Shown: piece by piece, positions 1-9,412 of the stretch
Layout of the letters: each line of letters begins with the position of its first letter
How positions within the stretch are numbered: position 1 is the first letter of the stretch
Source: JARBAU01 sp040414675
GTDB taxonomy: Archaea > Thermoproteota > Nitrososphaeria > Nitrososphaerales > Nitrososphaeraceae
Direction: 5' to 3'
DNA length: 64,000 nt
NCBI GenBank assembly: GCA_040414675.1
Contig: JBEDUN010000031.1
Coordinates: 86,237-150,236, forward strand
Made by a program: the position numbers and the translations under genes
Notes under the pieces: generated by a model
The model's input: only the letters and a program-made list of their open reading frames with translations
What the model was told of the DNA's origin: nothing
The model's database searches: none

Positions 1-2
1 CT

Positions 3-368
3 CCTCCCAGGCGTATGGAACCATTTAGCGCTGGCAACATAGTTGGGGTGGGGGAATCCATTGGATGTGTTTTCCCTATGCTAGGGGAAGGAATAATACC
101 ATCTCTTCTGTGCTGTGATCTATTTATTGAGACTCTGGAAGATAGAAGCGTGCCTAGTTTTGATGAATATAGGAAAAAGGTATTAAGAAAATTCTCATAC
201 TATGATGATGTATATAGAATTGTAAGATTGAAAATGGAAAATAGACTGAACATGGTTAGACATTTGAACTTGATATTGAGTATGTATATTAATATGAAAA
301 TGGAAGAAAAACGATTCGGATTTGAAATAAACTTTAGCAAAATGAAAAGACTGGTTAATGCCCTTTAA
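3..368 (+). CDS. Geranylgeranyl reductase family flavoprotein, C-terminal part (cut by window edge)
   Basis: This is the 3' end of a larger gene; the frame is open to the left edge and no start is visible. The fragment opens with PFSAGNIVGVGESIGCVFP followed by a GEGIIPS segment. That is the typical FAD-contacting C-terminal block of archaeal geranylgeranyl reductase-type oxidoreductases, which saturate isoprenoid chains of membrane lipids or quinones. The remaining ~70 residues are a basic helical tail. The FAD-binding Rossmann N-terminus must lie outside the window. Family call is good; exact substrate is not inferable. Confidence 0.75.
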   Translation, partial: PPRRMEPFSAGNIVGVGESIGCVFPMLGEGIIPSLLCCDLFIETLEDRSVPSFDEYRKKVLRKFSYYDDVYRIVRLKMENRLNMVRHLNLILSMYINMKMEEKRFGFEINFSKMKRLVNAL

Positions 369-465
369 TTAGATCAGTTCTACTGTTGTTTAGACCTACT
401 CTTTTCAAACTGAAGTCGCTCAATGATAGTAACAATAAAACTAATACCAAAGACTAGCTTACTAT

Positions 466-702
466 TCAGACTTTGGGTTCAAGAGTTACTAAGAGCTTAC
501 CTGTAAAGGTTCCAGTTATGCCGATAAGGAGTAATCCGCCTTTATCCAACTCATTAATGAAATGCTGATTTATGAACTTCGTTTTCAATTTTAGCCTTCC
601 TGTTTGAACATCTTGTTCCAGATCCTTTATGTCAATACCTATCATTTCGATTTTTTTCTGCCATTTCCTTATGTCGTCCTCAGGTCTGATTTCATCAGTC
701 AT
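466..702 (-). CDS. Small conserved-looking hypothetical protein
   Basis: The predicted protein has 78 residues: an acidic, charged N-terminal helix (about residues 5-35), then a basic stretch and a glycine-rich hydrophobic end. I recognise no domain. It has an ATG start and converges on the reductase fragment at the left. A short ORF overlaps it on the other strand and looks like a shadow. It could be a small nucleic-acid-binding or regulatory protein, but nothing visible proves this. Confidence 0.5.
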   Translation of the reverse strand: MTDEIRPEDDIRKWQKKIEMIGIDIKDLEQDVQTGRLKLKTKFINQHFINELDKGGLLLIGITGTFTGKLLVTLEPKV

Positions 703-852
703 AAAATATTAGTCTCCTATACTAAATCATCAGTGTTAGCATTGGGTTACTTAACCATTTTTCAGTCAAGTCCAGAAATCGAGCTAGCATGAAATCACTC
801 TAATTTCAAATGAATTCCCCACTCAGTTTTAGGATGAATTTGCGAGGACATC

Positions 853-2340
853 CTATTCTGGTGGAGGGCCAGCCTTGCCTCCTTCTAACATCCTGTCGTA
901 GAAATTTTGCTTGTAATATCGTTCATAGAATGAGACATGGTAATCCTCCCGATTCATTAAATATTCATGTACCCTCTCGGCGGCTTCCCTTCCAGATGCC
1001 ATTGCTTTGACTACTAAAGTTTCTCCGGTAGTCACATCACCTGCGGCAAACACTCCATTGATTGACGTTTTATATTGATTGTCAATTGCAATCGAATCGT
1101 GTTTGCCTGTCTTAATGCCAGCATTTGTTTGTATAAATGAATTTGGTCCTCGTCCCACTGCTAATATAACACTGGAGCTTTCCATCTTAAATTCCTGATT
1201 TGGAATTGGTTCTGGAATTTTTCGTCCCGTTTGATCGGGCGTCCCTAGTTTCATTCTATTCATGCTTATTGATTTAACACTCCCATTTTCACCTTCGTAT
1301 GCCTTCGGTTCAGCTAGAAATACAAATTCGATCCCCTCCTCCTTAGCTTCTTGAAGCATTATAGGGTCGGCAGGCATATCATTCTCGGTCCTTCTGTATG
1401 CTATCTTAATATCTCCTTGTGTTAACCTTAATGCTGTTCTTGCACAATCAAGTGCTGTGTCTCCTCCTCCGATAACTACAACTTGCTTTCCTAGCTGATA
1501 CTTTTGAGGATTAGTTTTTAAATAATTGTCGACACTGTCGGTAAAAACATCTTCTAAAAATTGATAGCCATCGATTACGCCGGTCAATTCGATACCTGGA
1601 GTATTGAGTTTATTAACATCTTTCGAACCGCTAGTAATTAGAACAGCATCATTTTCTTCTTTCAGTCGGGCTAATGAAAGGTCTCTGCCAATTTTGGTAC
1701 CGGTGATTATTTCAACACCCATTTCCTTTATTCTGTCAATCTCATAAAGCAATACATCTTTTGGTAAATGATAATCTGGAATGCCGTACCAAGCAGTACC
1801 TCCTGGCTTCATTAGCTCCTCATATACGCGCACTTGGTGACCATATCTTTTCAAAAGCTCTGCTCCTGCCAATCCTGCAGGTCCAGCACCTATTATGGCA
1901 ACTGTCTTGCCTGTATCAGCGACCATTGATGGCTTTTGTTTGTCCTGTTGTTTTTGTTCCCAATCTGCAATATATCTTTGAATCAATCCGATTCCGATTG
2001 GTTGACCGCTCCAACGCAAGACGCATGCGTCCTCACACAAGCCCTGCAATTGAGGACAACATCGAGCCGTTACGCCAAGGAGTGAATTAGTTTCCCTTAT
2101 GCGATCATGTGCCTTTTTAAAGTCGCCTCGAGCTACTGCTTCATTCATACCTCTAACATCAAGTAACACTGGACACGCATCAATGCATACAGGAGTACCA
2201 CACAACAAACAACGCTCTGCCTCTTTTATTACTTCATTTTCGGTGTATGGTAGTTGTACTTCGGAAAAATTCTCCTTTCTCTTTTTTGGATCTAACATTT
2301 TAAATGGAAACTTGCCGACGCGATTGGGTTCTACTTCCAT
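853..2340 (-). CDS. gltD: GltD-like NAD(P)H oxidoreductase (glutamate synthase small-subunit family)
   Basis: A flavoprotein of 495 residues, the normal length for the glutamate synthase beta subunit/NfnB family. Cysteines at 44, 47, 52 and 56 and a second set near 94-106 form the N-terminal [4Fe-4S] binding domain. GAGPAG at about 151-156 binds FAD, and a second Rossmann motif VVIGGGDTA lies near 290 for NAD(P)H. The C-terminus has the AAGDVTTG FAD block. The family moves electrons from NAD(P)H to a partner, either the glutamate synthase large subunit or a ferredoxin-dependent system. No large subunit is adjacent, so the partner is unknown. It sits alone between small hypothetical genes. Confidence 0.85.
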   Translation of the reverse strand: MEVEPNRVGKFPFKMLDPKKRKENFSEVQLPYTENEVIKEAERCLLCGTPVCIDACPVLLDVRGMNEAVARGDFKKAHDRIRETNSLLGVTARCCPQLQGLCEDACVLRWSGQPIGIGLIQRYIADWEQKQQDKQKPSMVADTGKTVAIIGAGPAGLAGAELLKRYGHQVRVYEELMKPGGTAWYGIPDYHLPKDVLLYEIDRIKEMGVEIITGTKIGRDLSLARLKEENDAVLITSGSKDVNKLNTPGIELTGVIDGYQFLEDVFTDSVDNYLKTNPQKYQLGKQVVVIGGGDTALDCARTALRLTQGDIKIAYRRTENDMPADPIMLQEAKEEGIEFVFLAEPKAYEGENGSVKSISMNRMKLGTPDQTGRKIPEPIPNQEFKMESSSVILAVGRGPNSFIQTNAGIKTGKHDSIAIDNQYKTSINGVFAAGDVTTGETLVVKAMASGREAAERVHEYLMNREDYHVSFYERYYKQNFYDRMLEGGKAGPPPE

Positions 2341-2441
2341 TAAAAGTCATCATATAATCTACATATTTTAGCCTTTTTCACAGTTTAGTCTGATGATACT
2401 GAACAGTACTACTACACACTAATTCATTCATTCACAATTTG

Positions 2442-2975
2442 CTAGCCCATAGAGTACAAGACGTAGGATGCGGCAGCAATAATTAGCCCAATTTCCTCCA
2501 ATTCGTTACTCACTTTGACACTATGAGTAGATTTTCCAAGACCTGATGCTTCGCCTACTGGGATTCCTCGGTATCTCTTGATTCTTTGTCTAGTATGATG
2601 ATCGATATCCAGTAAATCCTTATACGGGAAATTATCTAATCTCGATATGTATCTAGGGCTGCTGAGATATTCATTCCAGGATTTTCCTTCTGGATGATTA
2701 GTTAGCATATAGAATTTATCATTATACCTAAATAGGTGCTCTCGAATTACGAGAGCTTCTGTAGCTTTACCATTTATTACTTCAGATATTGATAGTGAAA
2801 AGGGTCGAAACTCACCATGAACCTTGCTACTAAAGATCCACTCGCGACCATCTTCTTCACAGACAAGCTTGAATGTTAGATTATCCTCTTTGGTTATTTT
2901 TGCGATTTGCGTACCATTTAGTGCAATTATAGCTTCTCTTGGTTTTGGGTTACTTATCGAGTATTCTACATTCAT
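2442..2975 (-). CDS. Hypothetical protein, possible LURP-one/Tubby-like fold
   Basis: A protein of 177 residues with alternating hydrophobic and polar strands through about residue 125, a basic middle (HHTRQRIKRYRG) and a hydrophobic C-terminal helix ending ASYVLYSMG. Strand-rich body plus a buried C-terminal helix resembles Tubby/LURP-one/scramblase-like barrels, but this is shape similarity only. It has an ATG start and no operon partner. It is divergent from the DUF192 gene downstream. No catalytic motif is visible. Confidence 0.45.
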   Translation of the reverse strand: MNVEYSISNPKPREAIIALNGTQIAKITKEDNLTFKLVCEEDGREWIFSSKVHGEFRPFSLSISEVINGKATEALVIREHLFRYNDKFYMLTNHPEGKSWNEYLSSPRYISRLDNFPYKDLLDIDHHTRQRIKRYRGIPVGEASGLGKSTHSVKVSNELEEIGLIIAAASYVLYSMG

Positions 2976-3195
2976 TACTTGATACCATCACTATTGACCA
3001 AAGATAAGAATTTATAGCTTACATCTTCCATTCTCAACTAGTCTTCACATAGTCAAGTTATATTGAATTTTTCCAAATTTGAAAGAACTTTGATATTGTT
3101 GACACTAATGATATCTAATCATAGAATTGCCGAGAACAAGTAAACAGAAATGTTTTTAGATACTTACAGATTTATTGATATGTTAGAAGTATTCT

Positions 3196-3717
3196 GTGGA
3201 GCGAAATTTATCGATCATCATTGTGATTACCATTATTGGTGTTGCATTATTATGTGGTTTTGGTTTTTTGCGAGGGGTCCCAATCGAGAACGTAATGTCA
3301 GCCATAAATCCAGAAAAGATCGCCAATACAAATTCTTTCTATGGACTAGCGAATGTAAAGGTAAATGGATTCCATCTTCTAGTCGACGTACCTAGTACTG
3401 ACGATCAGTTTCAAAAAGGATTGGGCATAAAAGATCAACTCAAAGAGAATCAAGGAATGCTGTTCATTTTTACACAGCCAGCCAAGTATGCCTTTTGGAT
3501 GCATGGTATGAAATTTCCAATAGACATAATCTGGATTGATAGTAAGAATAGTGTAGTTCATGTGGAACACAATCTTCCTCCATGCACAATCGATCTCGTG
3601 TGCCCAACTTATTCTCCAGATAGAGATTCATTGTATGTATTGGAAACGACTGCAAATTTCAGTGAAAGACATAATGTAACTGTTGGCACACATGTGAATT
3701 ATCATATTATTCGATAG
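3196..3717 (+). CDS. Membrane-anchored DUF192 family protein
   Basis: One N-terminal membrane segment (about residues 6-27) precedes a DUF192 domain in the remainder of the 173 residues. Family hallmarks are QFQKGLGIKD, the GMLFIF strand, FWMHGMKFPIDIIWID (about 100-116), a PC...C pair and YVLETTANF. DUF192 proteins are small beta-barrels of unknown biochemical role, usually exported in archaea and bacteria. The start at 3196 places the membrane helix at the N-terminus. A longer overlapping ORF in another frame is a shadow. The C-terminus has the expected VLE strand and is complete. Confidence 0.8.
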   Translation: MERNLSIIIVITIIGVALLCGFGFLRGVPIENVMSAINPEKIANTNSFYGLANVKVNGFHLLVDVPSTDDQFQKGLGIKDQLKENQGMLFIFTQPAKYAFWMHGMKFPIDIIWIDSKNSVVHVEHNLPPCTIDLVCPTYSPDRDSLYVLETTANFSERHNVTVGTHVNYHIIR

Positions 3718-3826
3718 CCTTTTTCGCTTTGAAGCACTTGTCTAGATCTATATTTTGAATGTGATCAAATTGAAGATTGATAACTTCGAATAGCCTTCTA
3801 TTTTTAATCCTTTTATTGATAATCTA

Positions 3827-3958
3827 ATGGTAGCCAGAAATATGATTGTGAAAGTCAGAAGTATAGATTCTGACCGGATGCAGTCCTCGATTGGTACGCT
3901 TTATATATTAGATCTTGATCATCAGAAATTCGATTGTCTAATTCTTGAGAATCCTTAA
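3827..3958 (+). CDS. Possible 43-aa small protein
   Basis: An ATG ORF in the gap between the DUF192 gene and the secreted protein. Its composition looks coding (MVARNMIVKVRSIDSDRM, then a hydrophobic LYILDLD and an acidic end) rather than random AT-rich translation. I do not recognise the family, and the abrupt end suggests a small protein or the remnant of a longer one. Existence as a gene is uncertain. Confidence 0.3.
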   Translation: MVARNMIVKVRSIDSDRMQSSIGTLYILDLDHQKFDCLILENP

Positions 3959-3987
3959 GTAAAGGGTATAATGTATAGTAAGATTAC

Positions 3988-4665
3988 ATGGAATCTAAAA
4001 TAGCAGCGGTAATAGTATTTTTGATAGCAAATTTATTTGCAATTGGTTTCTCATCTTCACATCTGAACTTTGTTGGCTCGGCATCTGCAGCATCCTTAAA
4101 TTCGACTAATGCTACAAATTCAGCACAGAGTTCTATGCAAGCAGCTCTTCAAAGTGAAGCGATGAAAATTAATTCAAACTCCTCCAACGATGTTCAACTT
4201 ACGACTACGAAAAATGCCGTTACCTTGGGAAATCCGTTTTATATCGAATATGTCAAAACAGTAAGTCAGCAGCCTCTAGTTCTCAACACAGGACTGCGTG
4301 CCATTGGAATAATATTCATAGGCAAAGGTACAGTGAATGGGACAAACTTTGTACAAACAGAAGGTAAAGCATTGATCATCCCTCTAAGTCGAGGGATAGC
4401 AGACGTAGTAGGCGGCGGTCTAATAAAAGCCACTCCTGGAAATAGTGGGAATGCGACATATAACTTTAGGGAAACTGCAAATTATAATTTATCAGGTCAA
4501 TCCTCACAGCCAATGGGAAATCCTATAAGGCATGGAATTGGTGCTGCAATATTTAACTCGAATGCTACTGGAAGCCTTTCCTTTATGAGTAATAAGGTGA
4601 TAATGTTTAAAGATGAAGGCAACCCAAGCGGAGTCAGCACGATTAGGGGCTGGGACTGGAAGTAA
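3988..4665 (+). CDS. Secreted or membrane-anchored protein of unknown function
   Basis: A protein of 225 residues with an N-terminal hydrophobic signal (about residues 5-35, ending near SASAA), then an Asn/Ser/Thr-rich linker (NSTNATNSAQSS) and a beta-rich domain with several N-x-S/T sites. Such low-complexity NS/NT linkers are common after signal peptides in thaumarchaeal exported proteins and are candidate N-glycosylation sites. A segment beginning TTKNAVTLGNPFYIEY and running to the end looks like one globular domain. The stop codon lies inside a 20-bp tandem repeat. Confidence 0.7.
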   Translation: MESKIAAVIVFLIANLFAIGFSSSHLNFVGSASAASLNSTNATNSAQSSMQAALQSEAMKINSNSSNDVQLTTTKNAVTLGNPFYIEYVKTVSQQPLVLNTGLRAIGIIFIGKGTVNGTNFVQTEGKALIIPLSRGIADVVGGGLIKATPGNSGNATYNFRETANYNLSGQSSQPMGNPIRHGIGAAIFNSNATGSLSFMSNKVIMFKDEGNPSGVSTIRGWDWK

Positions 4666-4690
4666 CACACTGGGAACGGAAGTAACACAT
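4651..4690. repeat. 20-bp imperfect tandem repeat spanning a stop codon
   Basis: TGGGACTGGAAGTAACACAC is immediately followed by TGGGAACGGAAGTAACACAT, 17 of 20 bases identical. The first copy contains the last codons and stop of the secreted protein gene; the second lies in the 3' flank and repeats the same TAA context. Confidence 0.8.
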
Positions 4691-5168
4691 ACTCCCGTTT
4701 TATCATTTTTTTAACACAAATCCTGCTTTCCAAAATTGATCAACAAAGTCCTTTTTCGTTATAAATGATATTACTATCTTCAGCATGGACAGCATCTCAC
4801 TTGCAATGCAGGATAACTTCGATTCTCAAAGAAGACACTTTATTTAATCTACTGACATTAACAATTTCAACTACATAGGTAAAGTATGCCGCATGGTTCT
4901 GCAATGCTTGTCAAAACGGGAATGACATCTGAGTAAGTATTCGCCACTCATATAGTCATCCACAATCAAAGTTTACTGCCAAAATTGAAATCATTAATAA
5001 AATTATCCTATGTTGCTTTGTTGGCGTCAGAACCAACAATACGCGATTTACAATAGTCTGTGGTGTTAATTAAAAATTTTTTAAAAATAGTTGATTTACA
5101 AATGCTTAATCTATGCAGATTATAGAATACTTTACTATAAATGAGTAATGAGGCAAGACTCGATCTGA
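4691..5168. other. Gene-free stretch
   Basis: About 480 bases between the secreted protein gene and the end of the methyltransferase gene. It is AT-rich with only very short ORFs (16-20 codons). A T-run just after the tandem repeat may terminate the upstream transcript. I recognise no RNA gene or repeat array. Confidence 0.5.
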
Positions 5169-5987
5169 CTAAGAATTTGCAGATTTACAAATCATTATTT
5201 CTGTAGAAGGACTCTCTTTAATGATCGAGACTAAAAATAACTCTATTGGATATAAGATATTACACGCGATCAATGCCGAAATTTCACCTCGATGCACTGT
5301 TGTTACAATTGCCCTCCAAATACCTTTCAAGAGAGATTTGTTCGTATCAACTGGTGCATTCATCAATACAAACATGGGTTTACGTAACAATACTTCCAAC
5401 TTATTTTCCCTCAAGACTTTTTGAATGATATCCAAGGATCTGCTAACCTGGCGCGCAGATCTTACCGAATTATGATGCAGAAAGTTATCAGAGAATATAA
5501 AAAGCCCACCAGGCTTCAATAACGAGACGACATTTCTAATAGCGTTCTCATATCTAGTATCATCCACAATATGAAATAGAACGTCGAAGGCTGAAATAAT
5601 ATCAAATTTTTTCCTAAATGTTTTATAAGATGATTCGTTTCCGATGTCTAGCTGCAAGAATTCATAGGAAGGATATTTCAACTTCAAATTTTCTACTGCA
5701 ATTGTTGTTATATCTGTACCAGTCATACTGATCACACCAAGATCCTGCCATAGTCCAACATAGAATCCAGTACCCGAGCCAATGTCAAGAACGTTTATAG
5801 TTGTAAAATCCGTGTCGAATTTGTTCATTAGGTGCAGGAAAACTCGTTTTCGGACTTTATACATATATTCATTATATCGCTTTCCAAGGCCCTGAAAGCC
5901 AGTACCATGCAATCCAAAATTTTCCTTTAATCTATCTTCCCAATAATCTCTAGAACTGAGATCATCCATTTTAAATGAACTGAGCAA
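5169..5987 (-). CDS. Class I SAM-dependent methyltransferase
   Basis: The SAM-binding motif I VLDIGSGTGFYVG is at about residues 66-78, an acidic motif II near TGTDITTIAVEN and a motif IV-like FDIISAFDVLFHI near 130. The C-terminal third is hydrophobic and may be membrane-proximal. The longest frame starts at TTG (5987), but an ATG seven codons in (5969) gives a more ordinary N-terminus. It is the last gene of the minus-strand glycan island, so methylation of a sugar, lipid carrier or glycan end is a reasonable inference. The substrate cannot be read from sequence. Confidence 0.8.
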   Translation of the reverse strand: MLSSFKMDDLSSRDYWEDRLKENFGLHGTGFQGLGKRYNEYMYKVRKRVFLHLMNKFDTDFTTINVLDIGSGTGFYVGLWQDLGVISMTGTDITTIAVENLKLKYPSYEFLQLDIGNESSYKTFRKKFDIISAFDVLFHIVDDTRYENAIRNVVSLLKPGGLFIFSDNFLHHNSVRSARQVSRSLDIIQKVLRENKLEVLLRKPMFVLMNAPVDTNKSLLKGIWRAIVTTVHRGEISALIACNILYPIELFLVSIIKESPSTEIMICKSANS

Positions 5988-6057
5988 GGTACAAGATATA
6001 AAAATCTAGTGACTTGATGGAGAAATAGAAATAAATTTCTACATTGTTATTTGATAT

Positions 6058-6921
6058 CTAAGCCTTCCTTTTTCCTAAAATTCTACCCTTTAGAATTCCC
6101 TTCAGTCTTTCGATTTGTTTCGATTTCACAAATTGTCTGAATTCGGGATCAAATAGACTATTGTAGCCGCCGGATTCAGGCTTGTATGTTATATAATAAT
6201 AGATCATGTATACTGAGCCACGTCTGCCTGTTACCGTACCTGTTGAAAAATATTTGACGAATCTCCCCAATGCAAAAAATGGGTGATATCCAAGCGTATG
6301 CATGCTAGCACCAAATTCATAAAATTGGTGATTTGAGCCTAAAGGCCTTAGATGCCGAAATCTAGCCTCATCAATAACAGAATGTGTGTATCCAAGAAAT
6401 TCAACTTCGTACAGAATCGCCGATTCATAGCCCATCTGCTCAGGATATTTTCCCTTCCATCTAGTCATCTCAAATATGGAATTTCGGACAAATCTACCTG
6501 CACCGTGTGGCATTTCTGGTTTATGATTGGTGTAATTGCCTGACGCGATTGCGACATTTGCATGAGAATCTAGATAAGAAATTAGCCTGAGAGCATAATC
6601 AGGATCATATTCGGTATCGTCTGTAGCGATTAGATGATAATCCGTCATTGGCAACCTTTCACTTCCCACCAAATCCAATGCTGCATTCCAGTTTCGAACA
6701 ACCCTTTTGATATCGTAACCCATGTCTGGATTTGTAATTACATATAGCTCACCCCAATCTAGTTTCAATTCCTTGAGTATGTCTGGAGTTTTGTCCGATG
6801 ATCCATCATCTATTACTATTATGAATTTCGGACTTAATTGCTGATTCTTTAATGATAGAAGAGCAGATTTGATTCCATCTTCCGAATTCCTCGATGTGAC
6901 AATGGCAAAATAGCTACCCAA
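6058..6921 (-). CDS. Family 2-like glycosyltransferase
   Basis: A GT-A fold enzyme of 287 residues. The nucleotide-sugar site is marked by IIVIDDGSSDKTPD (DDGSSD at 38-43), and a metal-binding acidic motif ATDDTEYDPDY follows at about 99-109. No C-terminal membrane helices are evident, so it probably works at the cytosolic membrane face. It is preceded by a GT4-like gene and followed by the methyltransferase, all on the same strand, consistent with stepwise assembly of a surface glycan. Donor and acceptor are unknown. Confidence 0.85.
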   Translation of the reverse strand: MGSYFAIVTSRNSEDGIKSALLSLKNQQLSPKFIIVIDDGSSDKTPDILKELKLDWGELYVITNPDMGYDIKRVVRNWNAALDLVGSERLPMTDYHLIATDDTEYDPDYALRLISYLDSHANVAIASGNYTNHKPEMPHGAGRFVRNSIFEMTRWKGKYPEQMGYESAILYEVEFLGYTHSVIDEARFRHLRPLGSNHQFYEFGASMHTLGYHPFFALGRFVKYFSTGTVTGRRGSVYMIYYYITYKPESGGYNSLFDPEFRQFVKSKQIERLKGILKGRILGKRKA

Positions 6922-7157
6922 TTAGCTATAGAACCAGTGAATAACATCAATTTTAAAGTTAGTATATTTGTTGAATATTATCATTGATGTACTTTCTATC
7001 TGGAATTTGCGTAGGAACTGCATATTAACATATGATTACCAGGATCATTCAAATCTTTGAAGATTCGAGATTTCTTCAAATTTGTACACCACATTTCTAC
7101 GGCCGTAATCAGATTTGGGAAAGACCCTATTTCTGAATTTACCAAATGCGATGGATT

Positions 7158-8315
7158 CTAAGCAACTCGGTATGCCTGTAGAATATTCCTTTCGTTTTTT
7201 TCCCAGATTATATTATCTTTAGCAAATCTAAATGATTCTTGACGCTTTTTAAAAAGCAAATCCATGTGACTCTTGAAATAAAATAGTTGGGAAACCAGCT
7301 GATCATAATCATCAAATACAGAACAATGGTCTTGAAGCGTCCTTATTACTGGCTGAACAGAGGAAGAGCACATGACAAACATACCAGCGTGGATGTATTC
7401 ATATGGTTTATTGGGGTTAGTAAAAGAGTGAGCCCAGTGTTTTCTCCATGGAAGTATACCGACCGAATGCTGAGACATCTCATCGAACATTTCTTGTCTC
7501 GATAAGTAGCCTTTGTATCTAACTTTGTAAGTTGAATTATTTTTCCAGCCCAATACGGTAAGGGTACCGACTTCATTAGATTCAAAAAGGTCAGTAAAGC
7601 CTGTCATATTTCGATGCGGATATCTATCTACATTGAGACCGTCGCTACCTGCGTATACCGATGAGAGAATGGGATGATATTTCGGGCCTTCGATATAACC
7701 TGTTTCAGATAATAGCGGAAAGTTCGGTACAACAAATAGCTTACTCGCGCCTAATTTTCGCATTTCATTAGAAATAGACTCTGATACAGTGATAGTTGGG
7801 GTTGAACTCACGATCTTCTTTTCCCACTTGGCCCATAATCTTATAGCATAGCGATTCAGGATTTTTCTTCGAGTACCTAAGGTTAACTCCAGGAAATTGT
7901 GACGCAAATCCATGGGTTTATCGACACCAATAAAATTTGACTTCATTTCGTTTAGAAGTCGCGAAGAGGCTGACCAGAACTCGTGATCGTCGTAAACAAA
8001 TGGGATCTTGAATTCAGAACTCAACCTAGCTGAAAATAGGTTATGTGCGTGAATGATATCGGGTCTTGACTCATCCAGTACTTTAGCTAATTGCCGTTTA
8101 ACTGATTTCCAATATATAGGAATACCTAACCTAGCTTTTGCAGTCCAATTAATTTGGTAAATTTTTTGGAAGATAGACGATTTATAATTTGATTCCCTGC
8201 CACAGAATATGACCTGATGGCCATTTTTGGTAGCAGTGATGGCTGATTTTTCAATCCGCCAGTCTGGTAAACCTTCATGGGACAAGTGTAATATTTTCAA
8301 ATCTTGGATTCTCAT
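7158..8315 (-). CDS. GT4-like glycosyltransferase
   Basis: A GT-B type transferase of 385 residues. The N-terminal domain starts LKILHLSHEG and contains the typical PDIIHAHNLFSA strand-loop near residues 110-121. A DDHEFW segment follows. The C-terminal domain carries the YSA.G/GLNVDRYPH and LPWRKHWAHSFTNPNKPYEYIHAGMF region, equivalent to the donor-binding E-x7-E area although the second acidic residue is not clear. It belongs to the minus-strand glycan island. Sugar specificity is not inferable. Confidence 0.8.
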   Translation of the reverse strand: MRIQDLKILHLSHEGLPDWRIEKSAITATKNGHQVIFCGRESNYKSSIFQKIYQINWTAKARLGIPIYWKSVKRQLAKVLDESRPDIIHAHNLFSARLSSEFKIPFVYDDHEFWSASSRLLNEMKSNFIGVDKPMDLRHNFLELTLGTRRKILNRYAIRLWAKWEKKIVSSTPTITVSESISNEMRKLGASKLFVVPNFPLLSETGYIEGPKYHPILSSVYAGSDGLNVDRYPHRNMTGFTDLFESNEVGTLTVLGWKNNSTYKVRYKGYLSRQEMFDEMSQHSVGILPWRKHWAHSFTNPNKPYEYIHAGMFVMCSSSVQPVIRTLQDHCSVFDDYDQLVSQLFYFKSHMDLLFKKRQESFRFAKDNIIWEKNERNILQAYRVA

Positions 8316-8375
8316 AATATTCTCATTGCTTTAATTCCTTCTTAATGTCACCAAATCGGCTACCGATTACTAAAT

Positions 8376-8417
8376 GGAATGGCAAGAATCTAGGAACGAT
8401 TCTGTACTGATCATTCC
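8376..8417. repeat. Nested inverted repeat in intergenic gap
   Basis: Outer arms GGAATG (8376-8381) and CATTCC (8412-8417) enclose inner arms AGAATC (8385-8390) and GATTCT (8398-8403) around a 7-base loop. It lies between two minus-strand glycosyltransferase genes and could form a stem with an internal asymmetric bulge. It may be a terminator, a processing site or a protein target; no T-run follows on the minus strand. Confidence 0.55.
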
Positions 8418-8482
8418 AGCCTTTTTACGAATTTTAAATGATGAGGGGCGAAAATCACCAATTCCCAAAAACTTTAAAGATA

Positions 8483-9394
8483 TTACTTCACAGTATACAC
8501 TGATTGTAGTCGTGATAAAACATTTAGCGGTTGATGTTCGACTGGCAGATGTTCCTGGTATTGTAGGCGGTAATTCAATACCCTAAGACCGCATGCTAGG
8601 GCCTCCAGAGCTGTCTTACTTAGATTAGGTAATATTTGACCATTGACGTATCTTATATCAACATAAACTGCATACTTCTTGAGAAATTGTGGCATATCTT
8701 TGTACATAATGGGTACTTTCATTCTGTCGTAAACATCGATAGTGAGTCGAATATTATTTTGCCTACAATGTTGCATGGTCAAATTACAATCGGTAGCTTC
8801 TGTGTCCATTGTCAGGGCTTCTTTATCCGAAACAAGCCTGTTCTCTGAACGATCTGGAAAAAAATGTTCTGTATCAACTGGGTTAGGAATAAATGCTGCA
8901 CCCTCTACCTGAGATAATAGATCGGGAGTTGCTACAACAATGCCATTTGCCAAATGCTGTGCCTTTTCATGTAGTCTGCTTTTAAACAATAGCTTGTCAC
9001 GCATTGACCTGTATTTGTAGATAGATTTTATTGCTAGGTCTGATAATCTTGATCGATGGGGTAACTTGATTCTCTTTAATCCTCTTATATCAGTTCCATG
9101 GTAGTGCAGTATGATCCTCTTCGAATTGCCTAGTTCTTTACGTAGAAATAACAGAGCATCGATTCTGCTGTGAACATGTATTATATCCGCAAATTTCGCA
9201 TATTTCAAGGATTCCTTAAGAAACTCGTTCTCTGATTTTACATATATTATCTGATCATTGTAAAAGTCCTTTATTCCATATTTATCAGAGCTCTTAGTTG
9301 TTATTACCTTTGATTCATGGCCTTGCAGCTGTTGGAACTTTGCAAGAACAAATGCAACGCCAGCCTGATCGAACACATGTAAAATATGTATCAT
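8483..9394 (-). CDS. GT4-like glycosyltransferase, paralog of the 12887-13768 gene
   Basis: A protein of 303 residues starting MIHILHVFDQAGVAFVLAKFQQLQGH, with the acceptor-side strand ADIIHVHSRID and a LHYHGTDIRG motif. The middle has VVATPDLLSQ and IPNPVDTEHF, the usual hinge to the donor domain. The C-terminal LSKTALEALACGLRVL is the donor-site E-x7-E-like segment. It shares HYHG-D-RG and TPDLL-NP/TPV blocks with the other short transferase in this island, suggesting local duplication and divergence. Function: sugar transfer in surface glycan assembly, by context. Confidence 0.75.
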   Translation of the reverse strand: MIHILHVFDQAGVAFVLAKFQQLQGHESKVITTKSSDKYGIKDFYNDQIIYVKSENEFLKESLKYAKFADIIHVHSRIDALLFLRKELGNSKRIILHYHGTDIRGLKRIKLPHRSRLSDLAIKSIYKYRSMRDKLLFKSRLHEKAQHLANGIVVATPDLLSQVEGAAFIPNPVDTEHFFPDRSENRLVSDKEALTMDTEATDCNLTMQHCRQNNIRLTIDVYDRMKVPIMYKDMPQFLKKYAVYVDIRYVNGQILPNLSKTALEALACGLRVLNYRLQYQEHLPVEHQPLNVLSRLQSVYTVK

Positions 9395-9412
9395 TAATTC
9401 TGAATTTATGTT

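Noticed and set aside
3150..3395. 81-aa ORF overlapping the DUF192 gene
   Set aside because: It is a shifted-frame shadow of a clear DUF192 coding region.
7052..7065. AATCTTTGAAGATT palindrome as a terminator or operator
   Set aside because: Six-base arms of low complexity are expected by chance in AT-rich sequence, and no T-run or promoter fits it.
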